Positions 24,989 through 34,735 of a stretch of 64,000 bases of DNA are shown here, in pieces (position 1 is the stretch's first letter; the number at the start of each line of letters is the position of its first letter). The notes below the pieces were generated by a model. That model ran no database searches, was not told the origin of the DNA, and was given only the letters and a program-made list of their open reading frames with translations. The translations under genes were made by a program, and so were the position numbers. The DNA comes from an uncultured Porphyromonadaceae bacterium (GTDB lineage: Bacteria; Bacteroidota; Bacteroidia; Bacteroidales; Porphyromonadaceae). Location: the NCBI GenBank assembly GCA_947253625.1, contig CAMYAB010000008.1, forward strand, positions 5,082-69,081, in the 5' to 3' direction.

Positions 24989-25858
24989 ATGAATAAAATA
25001 AAAGGACATCTGCAAGGTATTGCCTCCTCCACGACTTTTGGTCTCATTCCGCTCTTTAGTGTTCCTCTCCTGCTGAGTGGGATGCCTCCGGCGTCCGTGC
25101 TGGTTTTTCGTTTTGGGATCGCTTCTGTGGTGACTCTTTTGCTAGCCTTGGTGGGGGGTGTTTCGCTGCGGGTGCGTCCAAGCCTGATGGTGTGGTATCT
25201 TGGGCTGGGGGTCCTCTATTTTTTTTCGGCAGTGTTGTTGTTGAGTGGCTACAACTATATGAGTACGGGGGTGGCTACGGTTTTGCACTTTTCGTACCCG
25301 GTCTTTGTGGCCTTGATCATGGCTTTGGGGTTTGGGGAGCGTCTGAGTATGGCCTCTATTTTGGCTATTTTGATGGCCCTGTGTGGGGTAGTCCTACTGT
25401 CGGGTATCACCTCCGGTGTCTCCGGTGTCTCTCTTGTGGGAGTGGGGATCGTCCTAGCCAGTGGTTTGGCGTATGCACTCTATATCGTGATCGTCAATCG
25501 TTCGTCAATAGGCCGTGAGCATCCGCTGAGGTTGTCCTTTTATATCCTTGGGCTTGCGGCGTTGCTCTGCCTGGCGTATAGCCAGACCGGGGATGGGCTG
25601 ATCTTCCCGGACGGGCTCTACGGTTGGCTCAATGCTCTGGGGCTGGCTGTGATCGCAACGGTGGTGTCGAATGTGATGCTGATACACGCCATCAGCAACA
25701 TTGGCTCCACTCCGACCGCTGTGATGGGTGCTCTGGAGCCTATGACTGCTGTGGTGGTGGGGACGGTGGCATTTGGCGAGGTCCTGTCGCCGGCCGGGCT
25801 TGTAGGGGTTGTCTTGGTGCTGAGTGCGGTGGTGACGTTGGTTTTTCGGAAGCGATAG
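24989..25858 (+). CDS. EamA/DMT-family inner-membrane permease
   Basis: A 289-residue integral membrane protein with about ten hydrophobic segments in two similar halves, the drug/metabolite transporter pattern (two EamA repeats). Telling segments are TTFGLIPLFSVPLLLSGMPP at the start, RFGIASVVTLLLAL, and the second repeat ending GALEPMTAVVVGTVAFGE. The substrate is unknown. I placed the start at 24989 (MNKIKGHLQG) because the first membrane segment follows directly; upstream in-frame Met codons lie close to the promoter. It is alone on the plus strand between minus-strand genes. Confidence 0.85.
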   Translation: MNKIKGHLQGIASSTTFGLIPLFSVPLLLSGMPPASVLVFRFGIASVVTLLLALVGGVSLRVRPSLMVWYLGLGVLYFFSAVLLLSGYNYMSTGVATVLHFSYPVFVALIMALGFGERLSMASILAILMALCGVVLLSGITSGVSGVSLVGVGIVLASGLAYALYIVIVNRSSIGREHPLRLSFYILGLAALLCLAYSQTGDGLIFPDGLYGWLNALGLAVIATVVSNVMLIHAISNIGSTPTAVMGALEPMTAVVVGTVAFGEVLSPAGLVGVVLVLSAVVTLVFRKR

Positions 25859-25911
25859 CGGGGAGGGGTTGCGCTTTTTTTGAGAAAGGAGTGTGCGGTA
25901 TCTCCCGCTCG

Positions 25912-26487
25912 CTACGCGGGGTTGTCGTTGTACCGCTCCGGCACTTTGCCCATGGAGGAGTGGTAGTAGGACTGTAGGTGTCGGAGGTCCTTGTCGATGT
26001 CTCCTGTGGGATAAAAGAGGTCGATGATCCCTACTTCTCGCTTGGCATAGTCTAGCTTGCCGATCTCGATGGGGACACCGGCTCCCAGTGCGATGCGGTA
26101 AAATCCGGTCCGCCACCGCTCGGAGTAACCTCTTGTCCCCTCGGGTGTGATGGCCAAATGGAGGTTGGGATGCGACCCAAAGGCCTCAATCATTGCGCTG
26201 ACCATGGAGCTTCCTTTCACCCGATCCACCGGGACGCCTCCCAATGCTCTGAATGCGAGGTTTAGGGGAAAGAAGAACCACTCTTTTTTGATCAAAAAAT
26301 TGGGCATACCCCCATAGGCGAGGTAGAAGACAAGACCTATCCAGAAGTCGGTGTTGCTGGTGTGGGGTGCGACACAGATGACACTCTGTGTCGGGCGTGA
26401 GGCCGGTATGATAGGCGTCCAGCGCATCACTTTGTGGAGGACGAAGGCCCAAAATCTGGACCGTGGTTTGGAGGAAGGGTAGGTCAT
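25912..26487 (-). CDS. PlsC-like 1-acylglycerol-3-phosphate acyltransferase
   Basis: A 191-residue short acyltransferase of the PlsC family. It has HTSNTD (HX4D catalytic box, about residues 42-47), the GGVPVDR block and PEGTRG (about 114-119), the phosphate-binding motif. This points to acylation of lysophosphatidate or a related glycerol lipid at the inner membrane. It is shorter than typical PlsC (about 240) and lacks an obvious N-terminal membrane anchor. It overlaps the ZIP transporter gene stop by 4 bases. Substrate is inferred. Confidence 0.85.
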   Translation of the reverse strand: MTYPSSKPRSRFWAFVLHKVMRWTPIIPASRPTQSVICVAPHTSNTDFWIGLVFYLAYGGMPNFLIKKEWFFFPLNLAFRALGGVPVDRVKGSSMVSAMIEAFGSHPNLHLAITPEGTRGYSERWRTGFYRIALGAGVPIEIGKLDYAKREVGIIDLFYPTGDIDKDLRHLQSYYHSSMGKVPERYNDNPA

Positions 26488-27290
26488 AATAAAACGAGGG
26501 TAAATGCCATGATCACCATGCCGAGTATAAGTCCGATGATGGCCAAGTGGTGCCGACCGTACTGCTCTGCCGCCGGTAATAGCTCATCCAGGGAGATGAA
26601 GACCATGATGCCGGCGATGCCTGCGTTGATGATTGAGATCAACTCCGGGGTGATAAAGGGGCGTAGGATGAAGTAGCCGGCGAGTGCGCCCAGTGGCTCG
26701 GCCAGGCCGGATAGGAAGGAGACCCAAAAGGCCTTGGAGCGATTGCCACTGGCATAGTAGATCGGGACGGCGACCGAGATGCCCTCCGGGATATTGTGGA
26801 TGGCGATCGCAATGGCGATGGGTATGGCGAGTGATACCTCGTTGAGTGCGGTCAAGAAAGTGACCATCCCCTCGGGGAGGTTGTGCAACCCAAGGACAAG
26901 CGCACTGAGTAGCCCCACACGGTGGAGCTTGCCAAAGTCGGGGAGGTTGTCGGGGTTTTGCATATCCTCGATCATATGCACCTCATGAGGGTTCTCCTCT
27001 TTTGGAATCAAAAAGTCTAGGATCATGATGATCGCTATTCCGCAAAAGAAGGCAAGGATCGCATAGGTCACACCCATCTTGTCGCCATAGGTGGCACTGA
27101 GGCTGACCTGGGCTTTTGCCAGGAGTTCCATGAACGAAATGTAGATCATCACACCGGCGGAGAGCCCGAGTGAAAAAGCGAGGAGTCCAAAGTTGGTCCG
27201 CTTCGCAAAAAGGGCGATCAAGCTACCTATCCCGGTAGCCAGTCCGGCAAAGAGAGTTAGGGCAAATGCCCAAAGTACGTTTTGTTCCAT
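26484..27290 (-). CDS. zupT: ZIP-family zinc transporter (ZupT-like)
   Basis: A 268-residue protein with eight predicted membrane helices. The metal-binding signatures HNLPEG and HNIPEG sit in helices IV and V, which is diagnostic of the ZupT/ZIP family that imports Zn2+ and other divalent metals. A histidine-containing loop (NPHEVHMIEDMQ) follows helix III. It overlaps the plsC-like gene by 4 bases and starts 38 bases after the murF stop, so it may share the murF-tyrS transcript. Confidence 0.93.
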   Translation of the reverse strand: MEQNVLWAFALTLFAGLATGIGSLIALFAKRTNFGLLAFSLGLSAGVMIYISFMELLAKAQVSLSATYGDKMGVTYAILAFFCGIAIIMILDFLIPKEENPHEVHMIEDMQNPDNLPDFGKLHRVGLLSALVLGLHNLPEGMVTFLTALNEVSLAIPIAIAIAIHNIPEGISVAVPIYYASGNRSKAFWVSFLSGLAEPLGALAGYFILRPFITPELISIINAGIAGIMVFISLDELLPAAEQYGRHHLAIIGLILGMVIMAFTLVLL

Positions 27291-27328
27291 GTGTTTGAGG
27301 CGAGAAAATAGGGATGCGGATCGCTCCG

Positions 27329-28702
27329 TTATTCGGTCCGATGTTTGCTGATCCAGAGTCTGCCATCGTAGGTCTTGCCCTCCAGTGCCAACTCCTCCAG
27401 CGTCGAAAAGACACGCTCCAGTCGGATGCTCCTCGAGCCTTTGACCAGTATGCAGCTGTCATCGGGGATCTTTTGCCCCTTGAGGTAGCTGACCAGCTCA
27501 TCGACATCCGCAAAGCAGGGGTATTCCTCTGGTGCCAAAGCTGAGAAAGCATGGCCACACAGCAGAGCGTGGATAGCTGGGTGCTGGCGTAGCCATGCCA
27601 GGATAGCGCGATGCTCCTCCGCTGTAGCCACACCCAGCTCGAGCATGTCGCCCAGGATGGCGTACTTGTGTTGCTCCGGTGCCTTGGCCAGATTCTCAAG
27701 GGCCTCGTGCATACTGGAGGGGTTGGCATTGTAGGCATCCATGATGACATTGATCTCGCGGTGTAGCTGCTCGATCTGTGAGCGGTTGTTGCTTGGGGCA
27801 TAGCTCTCGATCGCATTGCGTATGTCGGCCATTGGGACCCCGAGGTACAGCCCTACCGTGGCCGCTGCCAGGACATTCTGGTAGTTGTACTTGCCGGTAA
27901 GCGAGGTCGGTACCATGTCCTGTGCTCCCATTCCGGAGACCAATACGGTCAGGTGTGGCTGGTCGATGAGGATGCGTCCTACAACGTCTAGGCGGTGCTC
28001 GACACTGTGGTGCGAGCCATACTTGAGGCGGGCAAAGTCGCTCCATCGCTCACGAAGGCGGTCGTCATCATCGTTGAGGAAAAAATCTCCTCCGGTCTTT
28101 CGGAGCTGCTCCGGCAGTTCACTCTTGGCCTCCAGTACCCCCTCCACGCTGCCAAAGCCCTCTAGGTGAGCTTTGCCGATATTGGTGATGAGTCCGGCAG
28201 TGGGTTGTGCAATGGCAGATAGCAGTCGTATCTCCCCCTTGGCGCTGGCCCCCATCTCAATGATTGCCACCTCGTGCTCCGGGCGTAGTCTCAGGAGGGT
28301 GAGCGGGACCCCTATATGGTTGTTGAGGTTGCCTTCTGTCGCCAGCACGTTGTACTTCTGGTTGAGGACGACATGGCAGAGCTCCTTGGTGGTTGTCTTG
28401 CCATTGGTACCGGTGATGGCGATCACCGGCCCGTGAAAGGTCATCCTGTGGGTATAGGCCAGCTCTTGCAGGGCACGGAGTGTGTCGGGGACATAGAGAT
28501 AGCGCTCATCTTGCTGTGCCAGCTCTTTGCGGCTCACCACAGCATAGGCCGCCCCTGCATCCAGTGCGGCTTGAGCGTAGTCATTACCATCGTGGTTGGG
28601 CCCTACGAGAGCAAAGAAGAGATCACCCTTCTGCACCCGACGATTGTCGGTGCAGACATTGGGGTGATGCAAAAAGTAGCGGTATAGGAGTTTGCGGTTC
28701 AC
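27329..28702 (-). CDS. murF: UDP-N-acetylmuramoyl-tripeptide--D-alanyl-D-alanine ligase
   Basis: A 457-residue Mur ligase that adds D-Ala-D-Ala to the cell-wall precursor in the cytoplasm. The ATP-binding loop ITGTNGKTTTKEL lies near residues 96-108. The N-terminal DNRRVQKGDLFFALVG is the UDP-substrate domain and the C-terminal part carries VIMDAYNANPSSMHEAL. Length is typical of MurF. It overlaps the tyrS stop by 4 bases. Confidence 0.95.
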   Translation of the reverse strand: MNRKLLYRYFLHHPNVCTDNRRVQKGDLFFALVGPNHDGNDYAQAALDAGAAYAVVSRKELAQQDERYLYVPDTLRALQELAYTHRMTFHGPVIAITGTNGKTTTKELCHVVLNQKYNVLATEGNLNNHIGVPLTLLRLRPEHEVAIIEMGASAKGEIRLLSAIAQPTAGLITNIGKAHLEGFGSVEGVLEAKSELPEQLRKTGGDFFLNDDDDRLRERWSDFARLKYGSHHSVEHRLDVVGRILIDQPHLTVLVSGMGAQDMVPTSLTGKYNYQNVLAAATVGLYLGVPMADIRNAIESYAPSNNRSQIEQLHREINVIMDAYNANPSSMHEALENLAKAPEQHKYAILGDMLELGVATAEEHRAILAWLRQHPAIHALLCGHAFSALAPEEYPCFADVDELVSYLKGQKIPDDSCILVKGSRSIRLERVFSTLEELALEGKTYDGRLWISKHRTE

Positions 28703-29994
28703 ACGAACTTTAGGAGGAAGTAGTTCTTTTTGCCCCTCTGAACGATCATATACTTCCCATCTATCAGGTCGTCGTTGGTTGGGCGATATTGTGCGTCCTC
28801 CACTTTCTCTTTGTTGAGGCTGACACCTCCACTCTGTATGAGCTTGCGCAGCTCCCCATTGCTTTTGAAAAAGCCTGCATGCTCTACCAGCAACTCCAGT
28901 AGGCCGGTGCCACTTCCGAGCAGATCACGCGATAGCTCCGCCATAGGCACGCCGTCAAAGACGGACAAAAAGGTCTCCTCATCCACCTTCTGCAGGGTGT
29001 CCTTGGTCGCTTGGCCAAAAAGGATCTCACTGGCCTGTACTGCCATGTCGTAGTCTTCGCGTGAGTGTACGAGCGTGGTCAGCTCTTCGGCTAGGCGCTT
29101 TTGGAGGATGCGTTGGTGTGGTGCTTGTGCGTGCTCTGCTTCCAGAGCCTCGACCTCCTCACGCTCCAGCATCGTAAAGATGCGGATAAACTTGCCGGCA
29201 TCCTCGTCCGAGACATTGAGCCAAAACTGATAAAACTTGTACGGTGTCGTGTAGCGCCTATCGAGCCATACATTTCCGCTCTCTGTCTTGCCAAACTTTC
29301 CGCCATCCGCCTTGGTGATCAGTGGACAAGTGATCCCAAACGCATCATTGGCACCCAAGACGCGACGGATCAAGTCTACACCGGTCGTGATGTTGCCCCA
29401 CTGGTCCGATCCTCCAAGCTGGAGTCGGCACCCCTCTGCCTCGTAGAGGTGCAGGTAGTCGTAGGCTTGTAGTAGCTGGTAGGAAAACTCTGTGAACGAC
29501 AGCCCGGTCTTGGAGTTGGCATCCAGGCGTTTCTTCACCGAGTCCTTGCTCATCATGTAGTTCACCGTGATGTGCTTCCCGACGTCTCGTATAAAGTTGA
29601 GAAACGAGTAACCCTTCATCCAGTCGTAGTTGTTGACCAGCTTGGCCGCATTGGGCGCATCACTCTCAAAGTCCAAAAACTTGCTCAGTTGGGCTTTGAT
29701 AGCCTCTTGGTTGTGCCGGAGCGTCTCTTCGTCGAGCAGGTTGCGCTCAGCCGACTTGAGTGAGGGGTCTCCGATCATACCGGTGGCACCACCGACCAGT
29801 GCGATGGGGCGATGTCCGGAGTTTTGGAAGTGGCGGAGCATCATCACGCCCACCAAGTGTCCGATGTGTAGCGAGTCCGCTGTCGGGTCGATGCCCAGAT
29901 ATCCGGAGACTACACCCTTGCTCAGCTCTTCTTCTGTCCCGGGAGTAAGGTCGTGGATCATTCCCCTCCACTTCAGTTCGTCTACAAAGTTCAT
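28699..29994 (-). CDS. tyrS: Tyrosyl-tRNA synthetase
   Basis: A 431-residue class I aminoacyl-tRNA synthetase. It has the HIGH motif as HIGHLVG (residues 42-48), the tyrosine pocket segment QAYDYLHLYEAEGCRLQLGG, and the KMSKS-equivalent KFGKTESG. A C-terminal S4 RNA-binding domain follows (LRKLIQSGGVSLNKEKV). It is the first gene of a tyrS-murF unit; a -7 element lies at 30072-30079. Confidence 0.96.
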   Translation of the reverse strand: MNFVDELKWRGMIHDLTPGTEEELSKGVVSGYLGIDPTADSLHIGHLVGVMMLRHFQNSGHRPIALVGGATGMIGDPSLKSAERNLLDEETLRHNQEAIKAQLSKFLDFESDAPNAAKLVNNYDWMKGYSFLNFIRDVGKHITVNYMMSKDSVKKRLDANSKTGLSFTEFSYQLLQAYDYLHLYEAEGCRLQLGGSDQWGNITTGVDLIRRVLGANDAFGITCPLITKADGGKFGKTESGNVWLDRRYTTPYKFYQFWLNVSDEDAGKFIRIFTMLEREEVEALEAEHAQAPHQRILQKRLAEELTTLVHSREDYDMAVQASEILFGQATKDTLQKVDEETFLSVFDGVPMAELSRDLLGSGTGLLELLVEHAGFFKSNGELRKLIQSGGVSLNKEKVEDAQYRPTNDDLIDGKYMIVQRGKKNYFLLKFV

Positions 29995-30071
29995 TTATAT
30001 CTATATCGCTTTAGAGTGTCACAAAACATTGCATGCGCATGTGGATATCAAGCGATCAACCACCTGCTTTG

Positions 30072-30079
30072 CAAAGTTA
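30072..30079 (-). promoter_or_regulatory. -7 element of tyrS operon
   Basis: TAACTTTG on the minus strand, 78 bases before tyrS. The -33 element is not clear. Confidence 0.45.
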
Positions 30080-30171
30080 ATCAGAAATAGTAAGATCCGG
30101 AAACCTGTTTTTCCCCCTTTCTCGATTTCCACTTACGGCACTCGCTCCCCCATGACAATCATTGTGGGTAT

Positions 30172-30212
30172 AAAAAAAGGAGGCCCCACCGGTTGATGGG
30201 GTCTCCTTTTTT
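30172..30212 (-). terminator. Terminator of pnp
   Basis: AAAAAAAGGAGGCCCCA pairs with TGGGGTCTCCTTTTTT with one G-T, about 40 bases past the pnp stop; A and T tracts make it bidirectional. Confidence 0.85.
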
Positions 30213-30251
30213 CATATCGGCTCCGATGAGCCTATCCTTGTAGGCTGAGGA

Positions 30252-32486
30252 TCATTCGTTGTCGTTGCGACGATTGTCTCCGCGATGGCCTTGGCGCTCG
30301 CCACGTTGGCCACCTCGTCTTTCGTTGTCGCCACGCTCTCTGCGGGGACGTCTCTCCGGCTCTACATAGCCCTCGGGCTTTTCGATGATGGCACGACGGC
30401 TCAGGCGGAACTTCCCGGTCTTTGGATCTACCTCTAGGAGCTTGACTTGGAGCTTTTGGCCCTCTTGTACTCCGGTCTCCTCGATGGTCTCAAAGCGCTT
30501 CCAGTCCCACTCACTGATGTGGAGCAGACCCTCCTTGCCGGGCAAAAACTCGATGAAGGCACCATACGGCATCACGCTTTTCACGGTTCCCTCATACACT
30601 TTGTCTACCTCAGGGATGACGACAATGGCGTTGATCATCTCCAGAGCCTTGTCGATAGCCTCCTTGTTGCTGGCGGCTACTTCGATCACTCCGCCCTTCT
30701 CGGTCTCCTCGATGTTGACTGATGCACCACTCTCCTCTTGGATACCTTGGATCACCTTTCCGCCCGGCCCGATGACCTGACCGATGTACTCCTTGGGGAT
30801 CAGCATGGTGGTGATGCGCGGGGTCTGTGGCTTGAAGTCCGCACGTGGCTCGGAGATCGTCTCCTCTATGATGTCCAGGATGTGGAGGCGTCCCTCACGC
30901 GCTTGGGCGAGGGCATTCTCCAGGATCTCGTAGCTGAGGCCATCCACCTTGATGTCCATCTGAGTGGCTGTGATACCATCGCGAGTGCCGGTGACCTTGA
31001 AGTCCATATCACCCAAGTGGTCCTCGTCGCCGAGGATATCGGATAGGATTGCATAGTTTTGCCCCTTGTTTTCCGAGATCAGCCCCATTGCTATACCACT
31101 TACCGGCTTCTTGATCTTCACACCGGCATCCATGAGTGCCAGAGTACCGGCGCACACAGTGGCCATGGAGGAGGAGCCATTGGACTCCAGGATGTCACTC
31201 ATGACCCGAACCACATAGGGGTAGTCCTCCGGGATCATGTTTTTGAGTGCACGCATGGCCAGGTTGCCGTGTCCAATCTCGCGACGAGATACCCCTCGTG
31301 ATGCCTTGGCTTCTCCGGTGGAGAAGGGCGGGAAGTTGTAGTGGAGCAAGAAACGGTCCTTGCCGTAGTTGAGGACATCGTCCACCAGCTTTTCGTCGTT
31401 TTTGGTGCCGAGCGTGACGGTCGACAGAGATTGGGTCTCTCCACGTGTGAAGATAGCAGATCCGTGTGGGCTGGGTAGGCAGTCCACTTCGCACCAGATC
31501 GGGCGGATCGTCCGAGTGGTCCGGCCATCGAGACGCTTGCCGTGATCTAGGATGGCACGACGCATAGCCTCCTTCTCGGCATCGTGGTAGTAGCGGTCGA
31601 TGAGGGCTCCTTTGAGGAGGAGCTCCTCTTCCGTAAAGGTTGCCTTGAAGTCCTCCACGATCTTGCCCAGGCGTTCGCCGCGTGAGTGCTTGTTGGTATC
31701 GCCCGACAGAGCCACCTCGAGAGCCTTGGGGTAGAGTTCGTCGTGTATGCGTTGCCTGAGTGTCTCATCGTTGGCCTCCGGCTCGTAGGAGCGTTTTTGG
31801 GTCGTGCCGAGCTCTTCCATCAGCTCTATCTGTACACGGCACTGCTCCTTGATCGCCTCGTGTGCGACCTTGATTGCCTCGAGCATGTCGGACTCCTGTA
31901 CCTCTTTCATCTCGCCCTCCACCATCATGATGTTGTCGAGGGTTGCCGCAACCATCAGGTCCAGGTCGGCACGCTCCAGCTGGTCGGTGGCGGGGTTGAT
32001 GACAAAGTCGCCATCGATACGTGCGACACGTACTTCTGAGATGGGACCGTGAAACGGGATATCACTCACCGCCAATGCCGCCGATGCCGCCAGTCCGGCC
32101 AGTTGGTCGGGTAGCTCATTGACATCACCGCTAAAGAGGGTGACGCTCACGTACACCTCAGCGTGGTAGTCGTCGGGGAAGAGGGGGCGCAGTGCGCGGT
32201 CTACAAGCCTGCAGACGAGGATCTCGTAGTCGGATGCTCGTCCCTCACGACGGGTGAACCCTCCGGGAAAACGGCCCACAGCCGAAAACTTCTCCTTGTA
32301 CTCCACCTGGAGGGGCATGAAGTCGACATCCGGCTTGGCCTCCTTGGCGGCGACTACGGTTGCCAACAATACGGTGTTGCCCATGCGAACCGTTACGGCA
32401 CCGTCGGCCTGCTTGGCGAGCTTGCCGGTCTCGATGGTGATCGTACGACCATCGGGCAGGGTGACGGTTTTAGTGATAACATTCAT
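30252..32486 (-). CDS. pnp: Polyribonucleotide nucleotidyltransferase
   Basis: A 744-residue PNPase, the 3'-to-5' phosphorolytic exoribonuclease. Two RNase PH domains are visible (GGFTRREGRASDYEILVCR and TVTLGTKNDEKLVDDV with PPFSTGEAKASRGVSRREIG), then a KH domain (IGPGGKVIQGIQEESGASV) and an S1 domain (YEGTVKSVMPYGAFIEFLPG). The last about 35 residues are very rich in Arg, Gly and Asn, as in other Bacteroidota homologues, and may bind RNA. It is monocistronic, with a -7 box TAAATTTG at 32546-32553. Confidence 0.97.
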   Translation of the reverse strand: MNVITKTVTLPDGRTITIETGKLAKQADGAVTVRMGNTVLLATVVAAKEAKPDVDFMPLQVEYKEKFSAVGRFPGGFTRREGRASDYEILVCRLVDRALRPLFPDDYHAEVYVSVTLFSGDVNELPDQLAGLAASAALAVSDIPFHGPISEVRVARIDGDFVINPATDQLERADLDLMVAATLDNIMMVEGEMKEVQESDMLEAIKVAHEAIKEQCRVQIELMEELGTTQKRSYEPEANDETLRQRIHDELYPKALEVALSGDTNKHSRGERLGKIVEDFKATFTEEELLLKGALIDRYYHDAEKEAMRRAILDHGKRLDGRTTRTIRPIWCEVDCLPSPHGSAIFTRGETQSLSTVTLGTKNDEKLVDDVLNYGKDRFLLHYNFPPFSTGEAKASRGVSRREIGHGNLAMRALKNMIPEDYPYVVRVMSDILESNGSSSMATVCAGTLALMDAGVKIKKPVSGIAMGLISENKGQNYAILSDILGDEDHLGDMDFKVTGTRDGITATQMDIKVDGLSYEILENALAQAREGRLHILDIIEETISEPRADFKPQTPRITTMLIPKEYIGQVIGPGGKVIQGIQEESGASVNIEETEKGGVIEVAASNKEAIDKALEMINAIVVIPEVDKVYEGTVKSVMPYGAFIEFLPGKEGLLHISEWDWKRFETIEETGVQEGQKLQVKLLEVDPKTGKFRLSRRAIIEKPEGYVEPERRPRRERGDNERRGGQRGERQGHRGDNRRNDNE

Positions 32487-32545
32487 ATCTTGATCTTTTT
32501 ACGTAAAAAATAATTGGATTCTTTTTATACCTCAGTACATTCGGG

Positions 32546-32553
32546 CAAATTTA
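32546..32553 (-). promoter_or_regulatory. -7 element of pnp
   Basis: TAAATTTG on the minus strand, 60 bases before pnp, fits TAnnTTTG; -33 unclear. Confidence 0.4.
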
Positions 32554-32627
32554 CCCAAATCTTTTGAGACTGTGCCTGTTTGCCCAATCGTCGGTCCGCC
32601 GGGATCAGTCGTGGACCCTGAGACCTT

Positions 32628-32671
32628 GAGACGCAGGATGGGGAGCACCAAGGCTCCCCATCCTGCGTCTC
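32628..32671 (-). terminator. Long perfect hairpin after DUF805 gene
   Basis: A 19-bp perfect stem (32628-32646 with 32653-32671) with a 6-base loop lies 32 bases beyond the DUF805 stop. No T run is present; it may stop transcription or shield the 3' end. Confidence 0.6.
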
Positions 32672-32702
32672 GGACTTGGTAGTCTGTCCGGTAGGTCTCC
32701 GG

Positions 32703-33161
32703 TTACTCTTGTGGTAGTCGTTTGGGGTTGGGTCCGTATTGGTTGTCATCGACACTGTCTAGGACGGTCACGACAAACACAGCGATGCTAATGGACCAAC
32801 TTACTATCATGCCAATGCCCTTCAGTATTAGCATGTTGTCCGGATTTATGAGGGCGATGGACTCTATGGATACTTCTATCAGCGAGCTGACTACCCCTGC
32901 ACCAATGATCCACCAGCCACTCAGCCCTCTGTCGTGAAAGCGACGTACTTGTGCGCAAAAGCCGACGTATGCCAGCGGTAATGATAGGATGCCTGCCAAT
33001 ACGCAAGCAACCCAAATCGAGTTCGTACCACCGATAAGGAATCCCAAAATCAGCGCAACGGCCCAAATAGCAATTAGGATCCCGATAAGTTTTAGCTGCA
33101 GTAGCCAATAGGATTGGCGTCTGCTTCTCCCCTTCCATGACCAGATTGATGTCTTCTCCAT
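32703..33161 (-). CDS. DUF805-family membrane protein
   Basis: A 152-residue membrane protein of the DUF805 family. It begins with the typical SWKGRSRRQSYWL and contains RRFHDRGLSGWW (about residues 78-89), the family hallmark. Four hydrophobic segments are seen. Function is unknown for the family. It is alone, with a near-consensus -7 (TATCTTCG at 33250-33257) upstream. Confidence 0.88.
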   Translation of the reverse strand: MEKTSIWSWKGRSRRQSYWLLQLKLIGILIAIWAVALILGFLIGGTNSIWVACVLAGILSLPLAYVGFCAQVRRFHDRGLSGWWIIGAGVVSSLIEVSIESIALINPDNMLILKGIGMIVSWSISIAVFVVTVLDSVDDNQYGPNPKRLPQE

Positions 33162-33402
33162 AGGTGTTTGAATGATGTGTGATGGTAAAAAGTGTGTCTG
33201 TCGGGGTGCAGTCTCCTGACACTATATCCCGATTTTGTCTGCTCGGTGACGAAGATAGCTATTTTTTTTGACAATAATTGGGACTATTTGCTGTTTTTTG
33301 TGAATGGCTGTTGCTGGCTTGAGTAGGTCGCACAAGGAGGGTGACCAAGCCCGTCAGCCCAGAGTCACGATACTGTCCGAATTTCGGCCACAACTTTTGC
33401 TC

Positions 33403-33518
33403 TCCTATCCGTCTGAGCGATTGCTTCTATCCGTGAAAAGGTTCGCTCCTATCCGTGAAACCTTTTGCTTCTATCCGTGAAACTCGAGACTCTATACAAG
33501 TGGTTGATTGTCAGTGCT
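33403..33518 (+). repeat. 22-bp-unit intergenic repeat, copy C
   Basis: Four units start at 33403, 33425, 33447 and 33469, exactly 22 bp apart. The first has the CCGTCTGAGCGATTGC variant; two units begin TCCTATCC. The tail AAGTGGTTGATTGTCAGTGC ends at about 33517. The rest of the 33162-33601 gap holds no gene. Confidence 0.87.
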
Positions 33519-33601
33519 CCGTGGCGCACATTTGGAGCCCCCAAGAAATCGCCTCTTTTTTGCCCCTTTTGGTGACTCCGTCGGGGGTGGCTCACACGCT
33601 C

Positions 33602-34717
33602 TCAGAAGTCTCGTTTTTTGTACGTAAACTTGGCTAGCAGCCCCAGTATGGCTCCGAATAGGAGCAGGATGGCGAGGTCGCCTCGGACGGGAAGCAGGCC
33701 GGCTCCTCGGAGATAGATGAGTCGGATGGCGTGGATGTAGTAGGTGAGGGGGTTGATGCGTGCGATGATCTGTGCCCAGGTGGGCATGTTGTCTACCGGT
33801 GTGAAGAGTCCGCTGACCAAAAAGAGGATGAGGATGAAGAATAGGACCAAAAACATGGCCTGCTGCAGGGTCTCGGAGAGGTTGGAGAGGAGGACGCCAA
33901 ATAGGGTCATGGCAATGATGAAGGCCAGCGAGATGAGGTATAGTACGGGGAGTGGCCCAGCCACGCTCAGTCCGTAGATGAGCTGTATGAATAGGATGGC
34001 AAATGTGAGGACGGCGAGCCCAATGATCCAGAATGGTAGGACCTTGCTGATGATGTAGGTGAGACTCTTGATGGGTGTGACGTTGATCTGCCGGAGTGTG
34101 CCTGTCTCTCGCTCGAGGACGATGGACATGGCTGTGAATATGCCACAAAACATGGTGAGGAGTATGACGACGAATGCGGGGAGCATATAGGTCTTGTAGT
34201 CCATGTGGGGGTTGAACCTGTAGTCGGGCAGGAGCTCTATGGGGGTCAGTTCGGCCGCTGTGTGGCCGGTTTGTTGGGCTCGGATGTCGTCGGCGTAGCT
34301 ATTGATGAGCTCTTGGAGGTAGCTGAGTGCGAGTGAGGCTTGGGTGGCGTCGATGGAGTTGGCCAAGAGCATGAGGTTGGTGTGCCGATCTCGTATCAGT
34401 CGTGTGCCAAAGTCGTGCGGTATGTGTAGGATGAGTGTGGACTTGGCGCTATTGATATCGCTGAGTGCTTGGGGGTAGGTGTGGTGGATGTCGGTGATGG
34501 TGAAGGTGGGTGAGGCGTCTACTTTTTGGATGAGTTGCCGAGCTTCTTGGCTGTTGTCCTGACAGATGACGGAGACGGAGACGTTTTTTAGGTCAAAGCT
34601 GACAGCCCATGGAAAAATGACAATGACCATGAGAGTGAAGAATACAAAGATGCCAACCATGATGGGGTTGCGGGCGATCTGCTTGAACTCTTTTTCGAGT
34701 AAGAAGGGTAGGGTCAT
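33602..34717 (-). CDS. ABC-2 type export permease (second)
   Basis: A 371-residue permease of the ABC-2/YhhJ-YbhR type: one N-terminal membrane helix (FVFFTLMVIVIFPWAVSF), a large periplasmic domain (about 45-170), then five helices from about residue 180. The block LERETGTLRQINVTPIKS is the conserved cytoplasmic coupling region. With its neighbour it would form a heterodimeric membrane channel. It is the last of six genes in the export operon, 18 bases after the first permease. Confidence 0.9.
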   Translation of the reverse strand: MTLPFLLEKEFKQIARNPIMVGIFVFFTLMVIVIFPWAVSFDLKNVSVSVICQDNSQEARQLIQKVDASPTFTITDIHHTYPQALSDINSAKSTLILHIPHDFGTRLIRDRHTNLMLLANSIDATQASLALSYLQELINSYADDIRAQQTGHTAAELTPIELLPDYRFNPHMDYKTYMLPAFVVILLTMFCGIFTAMSIVLERETGTLRQINVTPIKSLTYIISKVLPFWIIGLAVLTFAILFIQLIYGLSVAGPLPVLYLISLAFIIAMTLFGVLLSNLSETLQQAMFLVLFFILILFLVSGLFTPVDNMPTWAQIIARINPLTYYIHAIRLIYLRGAGLLPVRGDLAILLLFGAILGLLAKFTYKKRDF

Positions 34718-34735
34718 GTGTGGTGGGGTCTCTTT

